Source: Clostridia bacterium
GTDB taxonomy: Bacteria; Bacillota_A; Clostridia; Oscillospirales; Acutalibacteraceae
Length of the DNA stretch: 29,881 nt
Assembly (NCBI GenBank): GCA_024699005.1
Contig: JAILQN010000071.1
Coordinates: 1-29,881 of the forward strand
Reading direction: 5' to 3'
A program made the position numbers and the translations under genes. Shown in pieces: positions 14,228 to 21,848 of this stretch. The first letter of the stretch is position 1, and every line of letters starts with the position of its first letter. A model generated the notes under the pieces. It worked only from the letters and a program-made list of their open reading frames with translations. It did no database searches and was not told where the DNA came from.

Positions 14228-16030
14228 TTACTTCTTTATCCTGAGCACGTCCGAAAATCCCTGATACCCTACGGTTTTCGCCACGTTCGCGTCGAGCTTT
14301 ATCACGAATTTATTGAACCATTTTTTGATTGCCGATTCCTTTTCCGGCTCTCTGCCCTCGATCTTGTCGGTTATAGCGTTGAAGCGGGCCTTCGCGGCTT
14401 CCCACTTTTCATTATCCACCACGGTATTGTTCGCCTGCTCTTCCACCTCTGCAATGGCTGCAGCCAGCTCCGCGGCGTCCTCCTCCGAAAGGTTCGAAGT
14501 ATCGTAATTTTTCCAGCGGTTGAGAGCGTTTATCGTATTCCGCCCTCTCCTCGCCTCGTTGAACTGCGGGAAGACGTCGGGATAGGAATGTACGCTCGTA
14601 AAGCTCCTGTCTACCATCAGTCTGGTCGCAAGCTTGATAACCACGTCGTTCTGAGCCGTTGTCTCGTGGTTGCCGTTGTAGAAATAGAAGGTCTGGTCCG
14701 GCAGAAGACCGGTGGAAGCGTCTATGAGGTTATGCGGGTCGATATAGCTGTAGGAATCGATGTAGCCGCAGGTGCCGAACTCGTTGCCCTGCTGGACGTA
14801 ACCCTCCGGAAGTTCCTGATCAACAGCGCCGGAATAGGCGCCCATCGAGGTGGAATCGAGCTGGATGACGCCGTCCGCCTGAACGTCGTCCCAGGTGTCG
14901 CCCAGAGCGTAAAGCGGCACGTTGTAGTTGCATATATCAAATATCTCCACGCCCGCCTCGCGCGCTCTTAAGATATTCTGCTTGTAATTCAGCTGCGCGG
15001 TATGGAACTTATCCGTGATCGAACGGGTGTAGGCGTCCTCCTCGCCGGAGAGATATTTGTCCGCGGCTTCCTCGTAATACGAGGAGGGAATGAGCGCCCA
15101 CAGCGCGGTGGAGTATTTCAGTCTGTTCATCAGCGCGTCGGCGGTCTTGTCCAGCACGTCGTTGAGGACCTTGTTCGGGAAGAGCCTGAGAGCGAGGTTT
15201 ATAAGGCTGCCCGTAGCCTCGTCACCGGTGATCTGTTTCCACATATACCCGTAGAGCGCGTCGGGGTCGTCCAGCAGACCGGCGGTGAATATATCTCCCA
15301 GGATATTCGTGCCGTCAACGGCGGGGACGATATAGATGATCCTGTCAAGCTCATCCGTTACCTGCGGATAATACTCCAGCAGATAATCCGCGATGGTGCC
15401 GCCCTGGCTGATGGGAACAAGGTTGACCTTGTCGGAACCGGTCTCGCGCTTGGCGGTCTGGATAAGATCGTAAAGCCTCGCCGCCAGACGGTCGATGCTG
15501 TCGAAGGAATAATATGAGAAGAAATAAAGCTTATCCGCGCCGACTATATTTACGTAATCGTGCAGCGGAATGGCGGAAAGGGCGAAATTCCGGTCGTACT
15601 CCGAAAGATTGGAGAGCGCCGTATTGTAATCCACTGCCCTGATATCATAGTTCAGATTACCCTGAGAATCGGACGCGAGCTTATCGGAGAAGATATCCGC
15701 CGCGGTCGAGGAAACGACGTCGGCAAATTTCCCGCTGCAGTCCTGCTGAGTCAGAAGCACTTTCAGCAGCTGGAAACCGGCTTTTTTGATCGCGGTCTTG
15801 ACTATGTCGCTTGTGGCGGGCAGGAAGAACGGCCCTTTAAGCTCCTCGCCCTCGGAGTTCTTCATCGGCTCGCCGTTCTCGTCGTAGAGCCTGACGTCGC
15901 ACTGGAACACGCCGGGTATGATGATAGTAGGTGTGTAATCCTCCGCGTCTGCTGCCGGAGCGGACAGCGCAAGCGCCGCAGTCAGCACCACCGCGAGCAG
16001 TACGGATATGATTCCGGAAGTAATCTTCAT
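14228..16030 (-). CDS. Secreted alpha/beta hydrolase (lipase/LCAT-like)
   Basis: A 600-residue exported enzyme. Signal peptide MKITSGIISVLLAVVLTAALALSAPA, cleaved near ADA/ED (about 29). The mature part starts YTPTIIIPGVFQCDVRLYD, the first strand and oxyanion region of lipase-type folds, and has a nucleophile elbow at NLVPISQGGT with Ser208: here P-I-S-Q-G rather than the full GxSxG. Candidate Asp in LYALGDTWDD and His455 in FYNGNHETT would complete the triad, in LCAT/PGAP1-like order. From about residue 500 there is a helical segment rich in Ala/Glu (NLSEEDAAELAAAIAEVEEQ) and a basic tail. Substrate unknown: acyl esters or lipids are likely. RBS AAAGGGG and a good promoter upstream; it seems to be a single-gene transcript. 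Confidence 0.78.
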   Translation of the reverse strand: MKITSGIISVLLAVVLTAALALSAPAADAEDYTPTIIIPGVFQCDVRLYDENGEPMKNSEGEELKGPFFLPATSDIVKTAIKKAGFQLLKVLLTQQDCSGKFADVVSSTAADIFSDKLASDSQGNLNYDIRAVDYNTALSNLSEYDRNFALSAIPLHDYVNIVGADKLYFFSYYSFDSIDRLAARLYDLIQTAKRETGSDKVNLVPISQGGTIADYLLEYYPQVTDELDRIIYIVPAVDGTNILGDIFTAGLLDDPDALYGYMWKQITGDEATGSLINLALRLFPNKVLNDVLDKTADALMNRLKYSTALWALIPSSYYEEAADKYLSGEEDAYTRSITDKFHTAQLNYKQNILRAREAGVEIFDICNYNVPLYALGDTWDDVQADGVIQLDSTSMGAYSGAVDQELPEGYVQQGNEFGTCGYIDSYSYIDPHNLIDASTGLLPDQTFYFYNGNHETTAQNDVVIKLATRLMVDRSFTSVHSYPDVFPQFNEARRGRNTINALNRWKNYDTSNLSEEDAAELAAAIAEVEEQANNTVVDNEKWEAAKARFNAITDKIEGREPEKESAIKKWFNKFVIKLDANVAKTVGYQGFSDVLRIKK

Positions 16031-16068
16031 AATAATCCCCTTTCGACGGTATAAAAGTTGTGCATTAT

Positions 16069-16097
16069 ATTGTAATGGAATTCATCCGGAATGTCAA
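16069..16097 (-). promoter_or_regulatory. Promoter of the secreted hydrolase gene
   Basis: Read on the minus strand: -35 TTGACA (perfect), 17-bp spacer, -10 TACAAT (five of six). The transcript start is expected near 16062, with a leader of about 30 nt. Confidence 0.75.
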
Positions 16098-16114
16098 CAT
16101 TTACAACAAAAAAT

Positions 16115-16135
16115 GGGTGTGGGCGCAGCCCACCC
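16115..16135. repeat. GC-rich hairpin repeat
   Basis: GGGTGTGGGC, GCA, then GCCCACCC: an imperfect palindrome of a kind often seen between genes in gut clostridia (recollection, not searched). It lies beside the heptamer array and between two minus-strand genes. Confidence 0.6.
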
Positions 16136-16138
16136 TCA

Positions 16139-16166
16139 ATTATTCATTATTCATCATTCATTATTC
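16139..16166. repeat. Tandem heptamer array, unit ATTATTC
   Basis: Four units: ATTATTC, ATTATTC, ATCATTC, ATTATTC, then a degenerate ATTCAGA. It follows the 3' end of the deacetylase-like gene. Confidence 0.85.
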
Positions 16167-16171
16167 ATTCA

Positions 16172-16203
16172 GAAAATCCTGGCGCTACCGCGTCAGGATT
16201 TTC
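16172..16203 (-). terminator. Terminator hairpin over the 3' end of the barrel protein gene
   Basis: GAAAATCCTGGCG (16172-16184) pairs with CGTCAGGATTTTC (16191-16203), one mismatch. The 6-nt loop contains the TAG stop of the minus-strand gene. The stem base supplies a TTTTC tail on the minus strand. Confidence 0.65.
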
Positions 16204-17579
16204 AATTCGACCCCGTCGGGGTGGCTCACCGTGTAGCTCTCCGGAGAGAATGCAAACACAAGTTCCGCCGCGCCTGTGTCAGATCTTACCTTATAAGCGA
16301 TCTCGCATTTTCCCCCGCCCAGATCTCTGAAAACGTAATCACGCTTGCGGAAGGGTGTGCCGGTGCGCTTGTTGTACGGATAGATCCCTGCCAGTATCCC
16401 GTTTCCGGACTGCCTGTTGCCGTCCATGACGCGGTCGGCCTCGTAGATTATATCGTCGGTATCGCAGATCTTATCAAAATACGGATCCGCCGAATCTTCG
16501 TTGAAAGTGTAGATGTCCCTTATCCTGATGCCGTTTATATCGGAAAAGACGTTTATCCTGTAATAGCGCGAACAGTACCAGAAAGAGGTTTTGAGCGGGT
16601 CGTCGTAAGCCGAGTGGGCGGAGATCGCCGATTCAGGGGTGATATCGTATTCAGCTTTGAAGCGCCTGCCGGTCTCGCCCAGAGTCAGGACTTCGATCTT
16701 ATCCTGCCATCTGAGCTCCTCGAAACGTCTGAACTGGTATTCAAGGCCCTTCGCCATACCCTCCCAGCCGAAGGAATTCTCCTGCCCGGCCTGGGTATAA
16801 CCGAAGGAGAGGCACTCCCCGTTAAAGTTCTCGCTCAGATACCAGTCGACCCATTTTTCCGATCTGCCGCCGTTTCCGCTGGCGGGCTCCAGGGTGATCA
16901 CTCCCTGCATCTCGTCGCTCTGCCCGTCCACGTTAAGTCCGAAATCGTACTGATAGACAGGGTCGGCGCCGAGCATACGGAAAACGGGGACGTCCAGCTG
17001 GTTTTCCTTTTTACCCGCGGGGATGAAGAAATTCTTTTTCGACGGATAATAGCCCTGCCCGTAGTAACCGCCCCAAAGGGTGTAGCCGTCCGTGCCGAAC
17101 TGCTCCTTGCAGCAGCAGAGAGCGTCCAGACCGTAGCGGCGATGCGCGTAATTTATGCACAGCGTATCAAGGACCCACGCGCCCATGACGCGGGGATAAT
17201 AACCGAAGACCTCTTTGAATTTTCCGAAAAGCTCGTCTGTCAGGCGCAGCCGGGCATCCGGGGAATAGCCCTGCGGCAGGTCATACTGCGCGTGCCAGTC
17301 CCACGGGAAACGGCCTTTCCACTCCTCACCCACGGCAGCGCACAGCGGCTCTACCACCTCGTACCAGACGCCGATCTCGAACCGGCGGGAGTCCAGACTC
17401 TTCAGAAAGTCGGTGTATTTCGGATCGATAAGGGCGTCGTACTGCAGCAGGAACGTGCCACGCAGATTATACTTCAGGATAAGATCGGCCTGCTGTTTCA
17501 CAGGCTCAAACAGGTCGACCTCGCCTCTCGGCTCGCATGCCCTGATAAAATTTATGATATTGACGATCTGAGGACGCAT
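16185..17579 (-). CDS. Deacetylase/glycosidase-like barrel protein, function unknown
   Basis: A 464-residue soluble protein without signal peptide or membrane helix. The N-terminal two thirds look like the seven-stranded barrel of NodB polysaccharide deacetylases or GH38/GH57 enzymes: IVNIINFIRACEP, then NLRGTFLLQYDALID (residues about 38-52), then EIGVWYEVVEPL, and GYYPRVMGAWVLDTLCINYAHRRYGLDALC, where NodB proteins have the PxxxRPP..W motif and a later strand. Candidate acids and histidines (D in QYDALID, H in WDWHAQYD) are seen, but I cannot assign a metal site. The last 130 residues (YYRINVFSDINGIRIRDIYTFNED) look beta-rich, like the C-terminal sandwich of such glycosidases. Start: AAAGGAGCG before the ATG. 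A carbohydrate-active role is likely; the substrate is not known. Confidence 0.6.
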   Translation of the reverse strand: MRPQIVNIINFIRACEPRGEVDLFEPVKQQADLILKYNLRGTFLLQYDALIDPKYTDFLKSLDSRRFEIGVWYEVVEPLCAAVGEEWKGRFPWDWHAQYDLPQGYSPDARLRLTDELFGKFKEVFGYYPRVMGAWVLDTLCINYAHRRYGLDALCCCKEQFGTDGYTLWGGYYGQGYYPSKKNFFIPAGKKENQLDVPVFRMLGADPVYQYDFGLNVDGQSDEMQGVITLEPASGNGGRSEKWVDWYLSENFNGECLSFGYTQAGQENSFGWEGMAKGLEYQFRRFEELRWQDKIEVLTLGETGRRFKAEYDITPESAISAHSAYDDPLKTSFWYCSRYYRINVFSDINGIRIRDIYTFNEDSADPYFDKICDTDDIIYEADRVMDGNRQSGNGILAGIYPYNKRTGTPFRKRDYVFRDLGGGKCEIAYKVRSDTGAAELVFAFSPESYTVSHPDGVELKILTR

Positions 17580-17613
17580 AACGGCGCTCCTTTTCCGGTT
17601 TTATGTTGTTTGT

Positions 17614-17642
17614 ATTTTACATTTTATATCTCAAACAGTCAA
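17614..17642 (-). promoter_or_regulatory. Promoter of the barrel protein gene
   Basis: Read on the minus strand: -35 TTGACT (five of six), 17-bp spacer, -10 TAAAAT (five of six), leading to an ATG at 17579 with a leader of about 28 nt. Confidence 0.7.
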
Positions 17643-17683
17643 GACCGATAAATGAAAGTATTTTTGCTCTTGAAGAAACGCTT

Positions 17684-17726
17684 AAAAAAATAAAAGAAGG
17701 ACTGTTTTGCGCAGTCCTTTTTTATC
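17684..17726 (-). terminator. Intrinsic terminator of the radical SAM gene
   Basis: AAGGACTG (17697-17704) pairs with CAGTCCTT (17712-17719) around a 7-nt loop. On the minus strand the stem is followed by CTTTTATTTTTTT, a classic U-rich tail. The plus strand also has a T-run, so it may act both ways. Confidence 0.85.
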
Positions 17727-17740
17727 GAAACATTTTATTC

Positions 17741-17774
17741 AGAACTAAGAACTTAAAGCTTGGAACTTGGAACT
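17741..17774. repeat. Tandem heptamer array, unit TGGAACT
   Basis: AGAACTA, AGAACTT, a 6-bp AAAGCT, then TGGAACT, TGGAACT. Same unit (phase-shifted CTTGGAA) as the array at 14205-14225. It lies between the stop of the radical SAM gene and its terminator. Confidence 0.8.
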
Positions 17775-17795
17775 CAGCGCCACGCGCCCAACCGG

Positions 17796-19265
17796 TCATT
17801 CAACTTTTTTTATCTGACTGCGGATAATCTCTTCCTCCTGTTTTTTCAAAGCGGCGTCGCGCTTGCCCTCGTCGGTGTCGCGGTAATACTGCGTATAGAT
17901 GTTCGGATGAGGATTGTCCGCCCACAGCCTGTCCGCGACAGGCTTCCACTTATAGGCGAAATCGTCACACTTTGCGCAGAGTTCCTCCACGCTTTCCGTT
18001 GCTATGAAATCAGTCGGCTTCGCGCCGGTACGATATATTATCCCGCGCAGCTTGTCGGGATTCTCCAGCATCGGGCAGGGACGCAGATGATTATTGTTGA
18101 ACGGCTGCCCCTTGTGGTATTCCATGAACAGCGGGCTCTGCAGCGCCTCCAGGACCGTCTTTTCGCGGATGTTGGAATCGGAGAAATGTATGAACACGCA
18201 TGGCTCCATATCGCCGTTCGAGTTGACGTGGAAGTAATTCCTGCCGCCTGCTATGCAGCCGCCGACATACTCGCCGTCATTCTGAAAATCGAAGGTGAAA
18301 AGAGGCTTGCCGCCCTGAGCGTTCCTGACGCGGCGGATCCAGTGATACATATATTCGCGCTGGGCGGGAGTGGTGATGAGCGACTTGTCCGCAGCCCTGC
18401 CCACCGGCATATAGTTGAAGTACAGAGCGAATTTTACGCCGACGGCGATCATCTCGTCCAGGAAAGAATCCGAGGTGACCATATCGACGTTCGCCCTTGT
18501 GTAACAGACGGAAATACCGAACAGACAGCCATATGAGCGAAGCAGACGCATCGCCGCCATAGTCTCGGCGTACGAACCCTCTCCGCGCCGCGCGTCGTTG
18601 CTGACTTCCGTGCCCTCCACACTCAGAGCGAACGTGATATTGCCCACGCGCCTGACGTCCGCGCAGAACGCGTCGTCTATAAGCGTGCCGTTGGTATAAG
18701 CCAGGAATATGCAGTCGCGGTTCTCCTCGCAGAGAGTAATGATATCCGCCTTGCGTATGAGCGGCTCGCCGCCCGTGAACATGAACACGTGCGTTCCGAG
18801 TGATTTCGCTTCGGAGATCACCTTGCGCATCTCGTCCAGGCTCAGGCTGAATTTATGGCCGTACTCCGCCGACCAGCAGCCTTTGCAGCGCTTGTTGCAG
18901 GCGCTTGTCGGGTCGATAAGGATCAGCCACGGAATATTGCATTTATATTTTTCGCGGTTGGACCGGACGGCCTTTGTGCCGCGGTAACCCGCGTCCCACC
19001 CCATAACGGATGCGAAAGTCTTTATGATATGTTTATCGGTATGGAGAGCCATATCGACCAGCATATTGCGGTACGGGTTGTTTATGTCACCCGCGCCTTT
19101 TATAAGAGCGTCTATTCTTTTTGCAGGGAAGATCCTGCGGAAAGGCGTAAGGACTCTTTTTACGGTACGGGATAAATCTCTGTCCGGTTTTTTCCTGATA
19201 TAATTGATTGCTTTGCCTGTAGCAAAGCCTATCGCTGCCTTTGCGATCCTGTCGGAAACAGACAC
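17796..19265 (-). CDS. Radical SAM protein with SPASM-like C-terminal cysteines
   Basis: A 489-residue cytosolic enzyme. The radical SAM cluster motif CNKRCKGC is at Cys123, Cys127 and Cys130, following ILIDPTSA; FMFTGGEPLI is the SAM-binding GGEP motif. After the barrel come GGCIAGGRNYFHVNSNGDMEPCVF, LRPCPML and ELCAKCDDF, at least five further cysteines that could hold an auxiliary cluster, as in SPASM/twitch proteins. Members of that group modify peptides, sugars or cofactors. An N-terminal extension of about 110 residues is basic and helical. The start is taken as GTG at 19265, with GGGGGG 8 nt before it; a longer in-frame ATG at 19343 falls upstream of the likely transcript start. No small precursor-peptide gene was seen nearby, so the substrate remains open. 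Confidence 0.85.
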   Translation of the reverse strand: MSVSDRIAKAAIGFATGKAINYIRKKPDRDLSRTVKRVLTPFRRIFPAKRIDALIKGAGDINNPYRNMLVDMALHTDKHIIKTFASVMGWDAGYRGTKAVRSNREKYKCNIPWLILIDPTSACNKRCKGCWSAEYGHKFSLSLDEMRKVISEAKSLGTHVFMFTGGEPLIRKADIITLCEENRDCIFLAYTNGTLIDDAFCADVRRVGNITFALSVEGTEVSNDARRGEGSYAETMAAMRLLRSYGCLFGISVCYTRANVDMVTSDSFLDEMIAVGVKFALYFNYMPVGRAADKSLITTPAQREYMYHWIRRVRNAQGGKPLFTFDFQNDGEYVGGCIAGGRNYFHVNSNGDMEPCVFIHFSDSNIREKTVLEALQSPLFMEYHKGQPFNNNHLRPCPMLENPDKLRGIIYRTGAKPTDFIATESVEELCAKCDDFAYKWKPVADRLWADNPHPNIYTQYYRDTDEGKRDAALKKQEEEIIRSQIKKVE

Positions 19266-19288
19266 AGATACACCCCCCTTTTTTACTA

Positions 19289-19316
19289 AGTTGGCAGTTG
19301 ACAGTCGGCAACTATC
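19289..19316. repeat. Tandem heptamer array, unit AGTTGAC
   Basis: Units AGTTGGC, AGTTGAC, AGTCGGC and a degenerate AACTATC. Lies in the 5' leader of the minus-strand radical SAM gene, between promoter and start codon. Confidence 0.7.
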
Positions 19317-19333
19317 AATGATATAATGCAGAT

Positions 19334-19362
19334 ATATTATCAAATAGGTTTTTGCTTGTCAA
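19334..19362 (-). promoter_or_regulatory. Promoter of the radical SAM gene
   Basis: Read on the minus strand: -35 TTGACA (perfect), 17-bp spacer, -10 TAATAT. Transcription from about 19327 gives a leader of about 62 nt that contains the heptamer array. Confidence 0.65.
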
Positions 19363-19394
19363 GGGTAATACCACATAATTATGGAGTGATCTAT

Positions 19395-20795
19395 ATGAAA
19401 GCTTTTATGAGAGATGACTTTCTGCTGTCCACAGACACCGCGAAGGAGCTGTTTTTCGCCTGCCGGGAGGAACCGATATTCGACTGGCACTGCCACCTGC
19501 AGCCCAAAGAGATTTTTGAAAACAAACAGCCCGCCGATATCGCGGAGCTGTGGCTGGGCGGGGACCATTACAAATGGCGCGCCATGCGTTCCTGCGGCAT
19601 AGATGAAGAATACATCACCGGCACGGCTTCAAATCATGACAAGTTCATCAGATGGGCTCAGGTCATGGACGAGTGCATCGGCAATCCGCTCTACCACTGG
19701 ACCCATCTTGAGCTTCAGCGTTATTTCGATATACACACTCCCCTGTCGCCCCGCACGGCGGAAGCCGTCTGGGAGCAGGCGAACGCGAAGATAAAAAAAG
19801 GCGGATTCACGCCACGCGAGCTTATGGAGAGGTCGAACGTGCGCTGCGTTTTCACCACGGACGATCCGGCGGACAGCCTTGAATATCACAAACTGATAGC
19901 CGCCGATCCCTCGTTTAAAATAAGAGTATCGCCCGCCTTCCGTCCGGACAAGGCCCTGAACGTCGAAAAGCCATCCTTCCCGGCATGGCTGCAGGCGCTG
20001 GAAGCTGCCGTCGGCAGAAACATATCTACCTTCGCGGAGCTCAAAACGGCGCTCACAGAACGCATGGACTATTTCGATTCGCTCGGCTGCCGCGCATCCG
20101 ACCAGGCTCTGACCTACGTCCCGTGCGTTGAGGCGACGGACCCGGAACTTCAGACCATATTCGAAAAAGGCAAAAACGGCGAAGCCGTCGGCGTGACGGA
20201 AGCTGATAAATACAAAACCGCGCTTCTGCGTTTCCTCGCGGAAAACTACCACGACAAAGGCTGGCGGATGGAGATACACATCGGAGCCCTGCGCGACAAC
20301 AACACCGCCATGTTCCGCAAAATCGGCGCGGACACGGGCTTTGACAGCATCAACGACCGCGAAATCGCCGAGGGACTGTCCCGTTTCATGGATTCCCTCG
20401 CCGTAAACGGCAAACTGCCCGGGACGATCCTGTTCACCCTCAATCCCAAAGACAATTTCGTTCTGGGAGCAATGCTGGGCAATTTCCAGTCAAGCGAAGC
20501 CCCGTCCAAGATACAGTTCGGCACAGCGTGGTGGTTCAACGACAATATCGACGGCATGCGCGCGCAGATGAGAGCTCTTGCAAATCTGGGCATGCTGGGA
20601 AAATTCATCGGAATGATAACCGACTCGCGCTCTTTCCTGTCCTACCCCAGGCACGAGTATTTCAGAAGGATCCTGTGCGAGCTGATCGGCGAATACGTCG
20701 AGAACGGCGAATATCCGGCGGATATGGAGCTGCTTTGCGGGATGGTAAGGAATATTGCATTCCGTAATGCAAAGGAGTATTTTGGGATAGAATAA
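19395..20795 (+). CDS. uxaC: Uronate isomerase (glucuronate/galacturonate isomerase)
   Basis: A 466-residue enzyme of the amidohydrolase superfamily that converts D-glucuronate to D-fructuronate and D-galacturonate to D-tagaturonate, the first intracellular step of uronic acid use. Family hallmarks: PIFDWHCHLQPKEI (metal-ligand His32 and His34), MRSCGIDEEYITG, VFTTDDPADSLEYH, RMEIHIGALRDNN, GTAWWFNDN, and GMITDSRSFLSYPRHEYFRRILC near the end. Length matches the usual 465-470. ATG at 19395 is chosen, with GGAG 8 nt upstream, over an in-frame start at 19326. It is divergent from the radical SAM gene and lies 15 bp before cysK. No uxaB, uxuA, uxuB or KDG kinase/aldolase is present in the window, so the rest of the pathway must be elsewhere. 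Confidence 0.96.
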   Translation: MKAFMRDDFLLSTDTAKELFFACREEPIFDWHCHLQPKEIFENKQPADIAELWLGGDHYKWRAMRSCGIDEEYITGTASNHDKFIRWAQVMDECIGNPLYHWTHLELQRYFDIHTPLSPRTAEAVWEQANAKIKKGGFTPRELMERSNVRCVFTTDDPADSLEYHKLIAADPSFKIRVSPAFRPDKALNVEKPSFPAWLQALEAAVGRNISTFAELKTALTERMDYFDSLGCRASDQALTYVPCVEATDPELQTIFEKGKNGEAVGVTEADKYKTALLRFLAENYHDKGWRMEIHIGALRDNNTAMFRKIGADTGFDSINDREIAEGLSRFMDSLAVNGKLPGTILFTLNPKDNFVLGAMLGNFQSSEAPSKIQFGTAWWFNDNIDGMRAQMRALANLGMLGKFIGMITDSRSFLSYPRHEYFRRILCELIGEYVENGEYPADMELLCGMVRNIAFRNAKEYFGIE

Positions 20796-20810
20796 AAGAA
20801 AGGACCACTA

Positions 20811-21776
20811 ATGAAGGAATTTACATACGATTTCGGCAACAAGCCGAAAAAATACACCCGCGATTCTCTGCTCGACGCCATAGGGAAAACGCCGCTCGTC
20901 CGATTTGACCGTTTCGCCTTATCGGCGGACGCGAAGGCGAACATCCTCGCCAAACCTGAGTATATGAACCCGGCCGGCAGCGTAAAGGACAGAGCGGCTT
21001 TATATATGCTGGAAGGCGCGGAGGAGCGCGGAGATCTGACCGATGGCGGAACCGTAATCGAGCCGACCAGCGGCAATACGGGGATAGGTCTTGCCATGGC
21101 GTGTGCCGTAAAGGGTTACAGGCTCATCCTGACGATGCCCGCCAATATGTCAGAGGAACGCGTCAAGATCATGAAAGCCCTCGGAGCGGATGTGGTACTT
21201 ACAGACGCCTCTGCCGGTATGCAGGGAGCCATCGACAAAGCGAACGAGCTGAAAGAGGAAACCGAAGGAGCCTTCATCCCGAATCAGTTTGCCAATACGG
21301 ACAATATACGAGCCCATATAGAAACCACCGGACCGGAGATCCTTCGCGACACCTACGGTCACGTGGATATCTTCGTGGCGGGCGTCGGCTCGGGCGGCAC
21401 GATCACAGGAGTCGGGCGCGTACTTAAAGCGCTCAACAAGAAAGTCTACATCGTCGCGGTGGAGCCGGCGGAATCCCCCGTTCTGAAGGGCGGTCCCGCC
21501 GGAGCTCATGAGATCGAAGGGATCGGCGCGAATTTCATTCCCGATAATTTTGACCGAAGCATAGTCGACGAGATCTTCGACGTTTCCAAAGACGAAGCAT
21601 ACGCCGCCGCACGCGCTGCAGCAAGAACAGAAGGCGCGCTTCTCGGTATCTCTTCGGGAGCCGCTCTCCACGCAGCTGCCCAGATCAGCAGAAGAGCGGA
21701 GAATCAGGGCAAGAATATAGTAGTACTCCTGCCGGACGGCGGAGACAAATACCTTTCGACGGATCTGTTCATATAA
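20811..21776 (+). CDS. cysK: Cysteine synthase (O-acetylserine sulfhydrylase)
   Basis: A 321-residue PLP enzyme of fold type II that makes cysteine from O-acetylserine and sulfide. Signature NPAGSVKDRAA carries the PLP lysine (Lys59); PTSGNTGIG (86-93) is the substrate and PLP-contacting loop; GVGSGGTITGVGRVLK is the phosphate-binding loop; GISSGAA lies near the C-terminus. Domain order and length match CysK rather than cystathionine beta-synthase, and no C-terminal CBS domain is present. The N-terminus is about 18 residues longer than in enteric CysK. AAAGGACC precedes the ATG. It follows uxaC by 15 bp, so it is probably co-transcribed with it although the pathways are unrelated. Confidence 0.95.
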   Translation: MKEFTYDFGNKPKKYTRDSLLDAIGKTPLVRFDRFALSADAKANILAKPEYMNPAGSVKDRAALYMLEGAEERGDLTDGGTVIEPTSGNTGIGLAMACAVKGYRLILTMPANMSEERVKIMKALGADVVLTDASAGMQGAIDKANELKEETEGAFIPNQFANTDNIRAHIETTGPEILRDTYGHVDIFVAGVGSGGTITGVGRVLKALNKKVYIVAVEPAESPVLKGGPAGAHEIEGIGANFIPDNFDRSIVDEIFDVSKDEAYAAARAAARTEGALLGISSGAALHAAAQISRRAENQGKNIVVLLPDGGDKYLSTDLFI

Positions 21777-21799
21777 GGTCAATTAAACAGACTTTTAAC

Positions 21800-21831
21800 G
21801 GGCGGCCGCACAGGGTCGCCCCTGTACCTAC
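21800..21831. repeat. GC-rich palindromic intergenic repeat, copy 1
   Basis: GGGCGGCC, GCACA, GGGTCGCCC, then CTGTACCTAC. The same pattern recurs at 22979-23006, so this is a dispersed repeat rather than a site unique to lgt. It lies in the short gap between cysK and lgt. Confidence 0.75.
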
Positions 21832-21848
21832 ACTGAAAACTAAAAAAA

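Noticed and set aside
16008..17651. Plus-strand open frame of 547 codons opposite the barrel protein
   Set aside because: It crosses a promoter, a heptamer array and a terminator of minus-strand genes and has no family motif; the minus frame has an RBS and promoter.
19395..20795. Complete uronate catabolic operon with the GPH transporter
   Set aside because: Only uxaC is present; the transporter is 15 kb away on the other strand with its own signals and the neighbour of uxaC is cysK.
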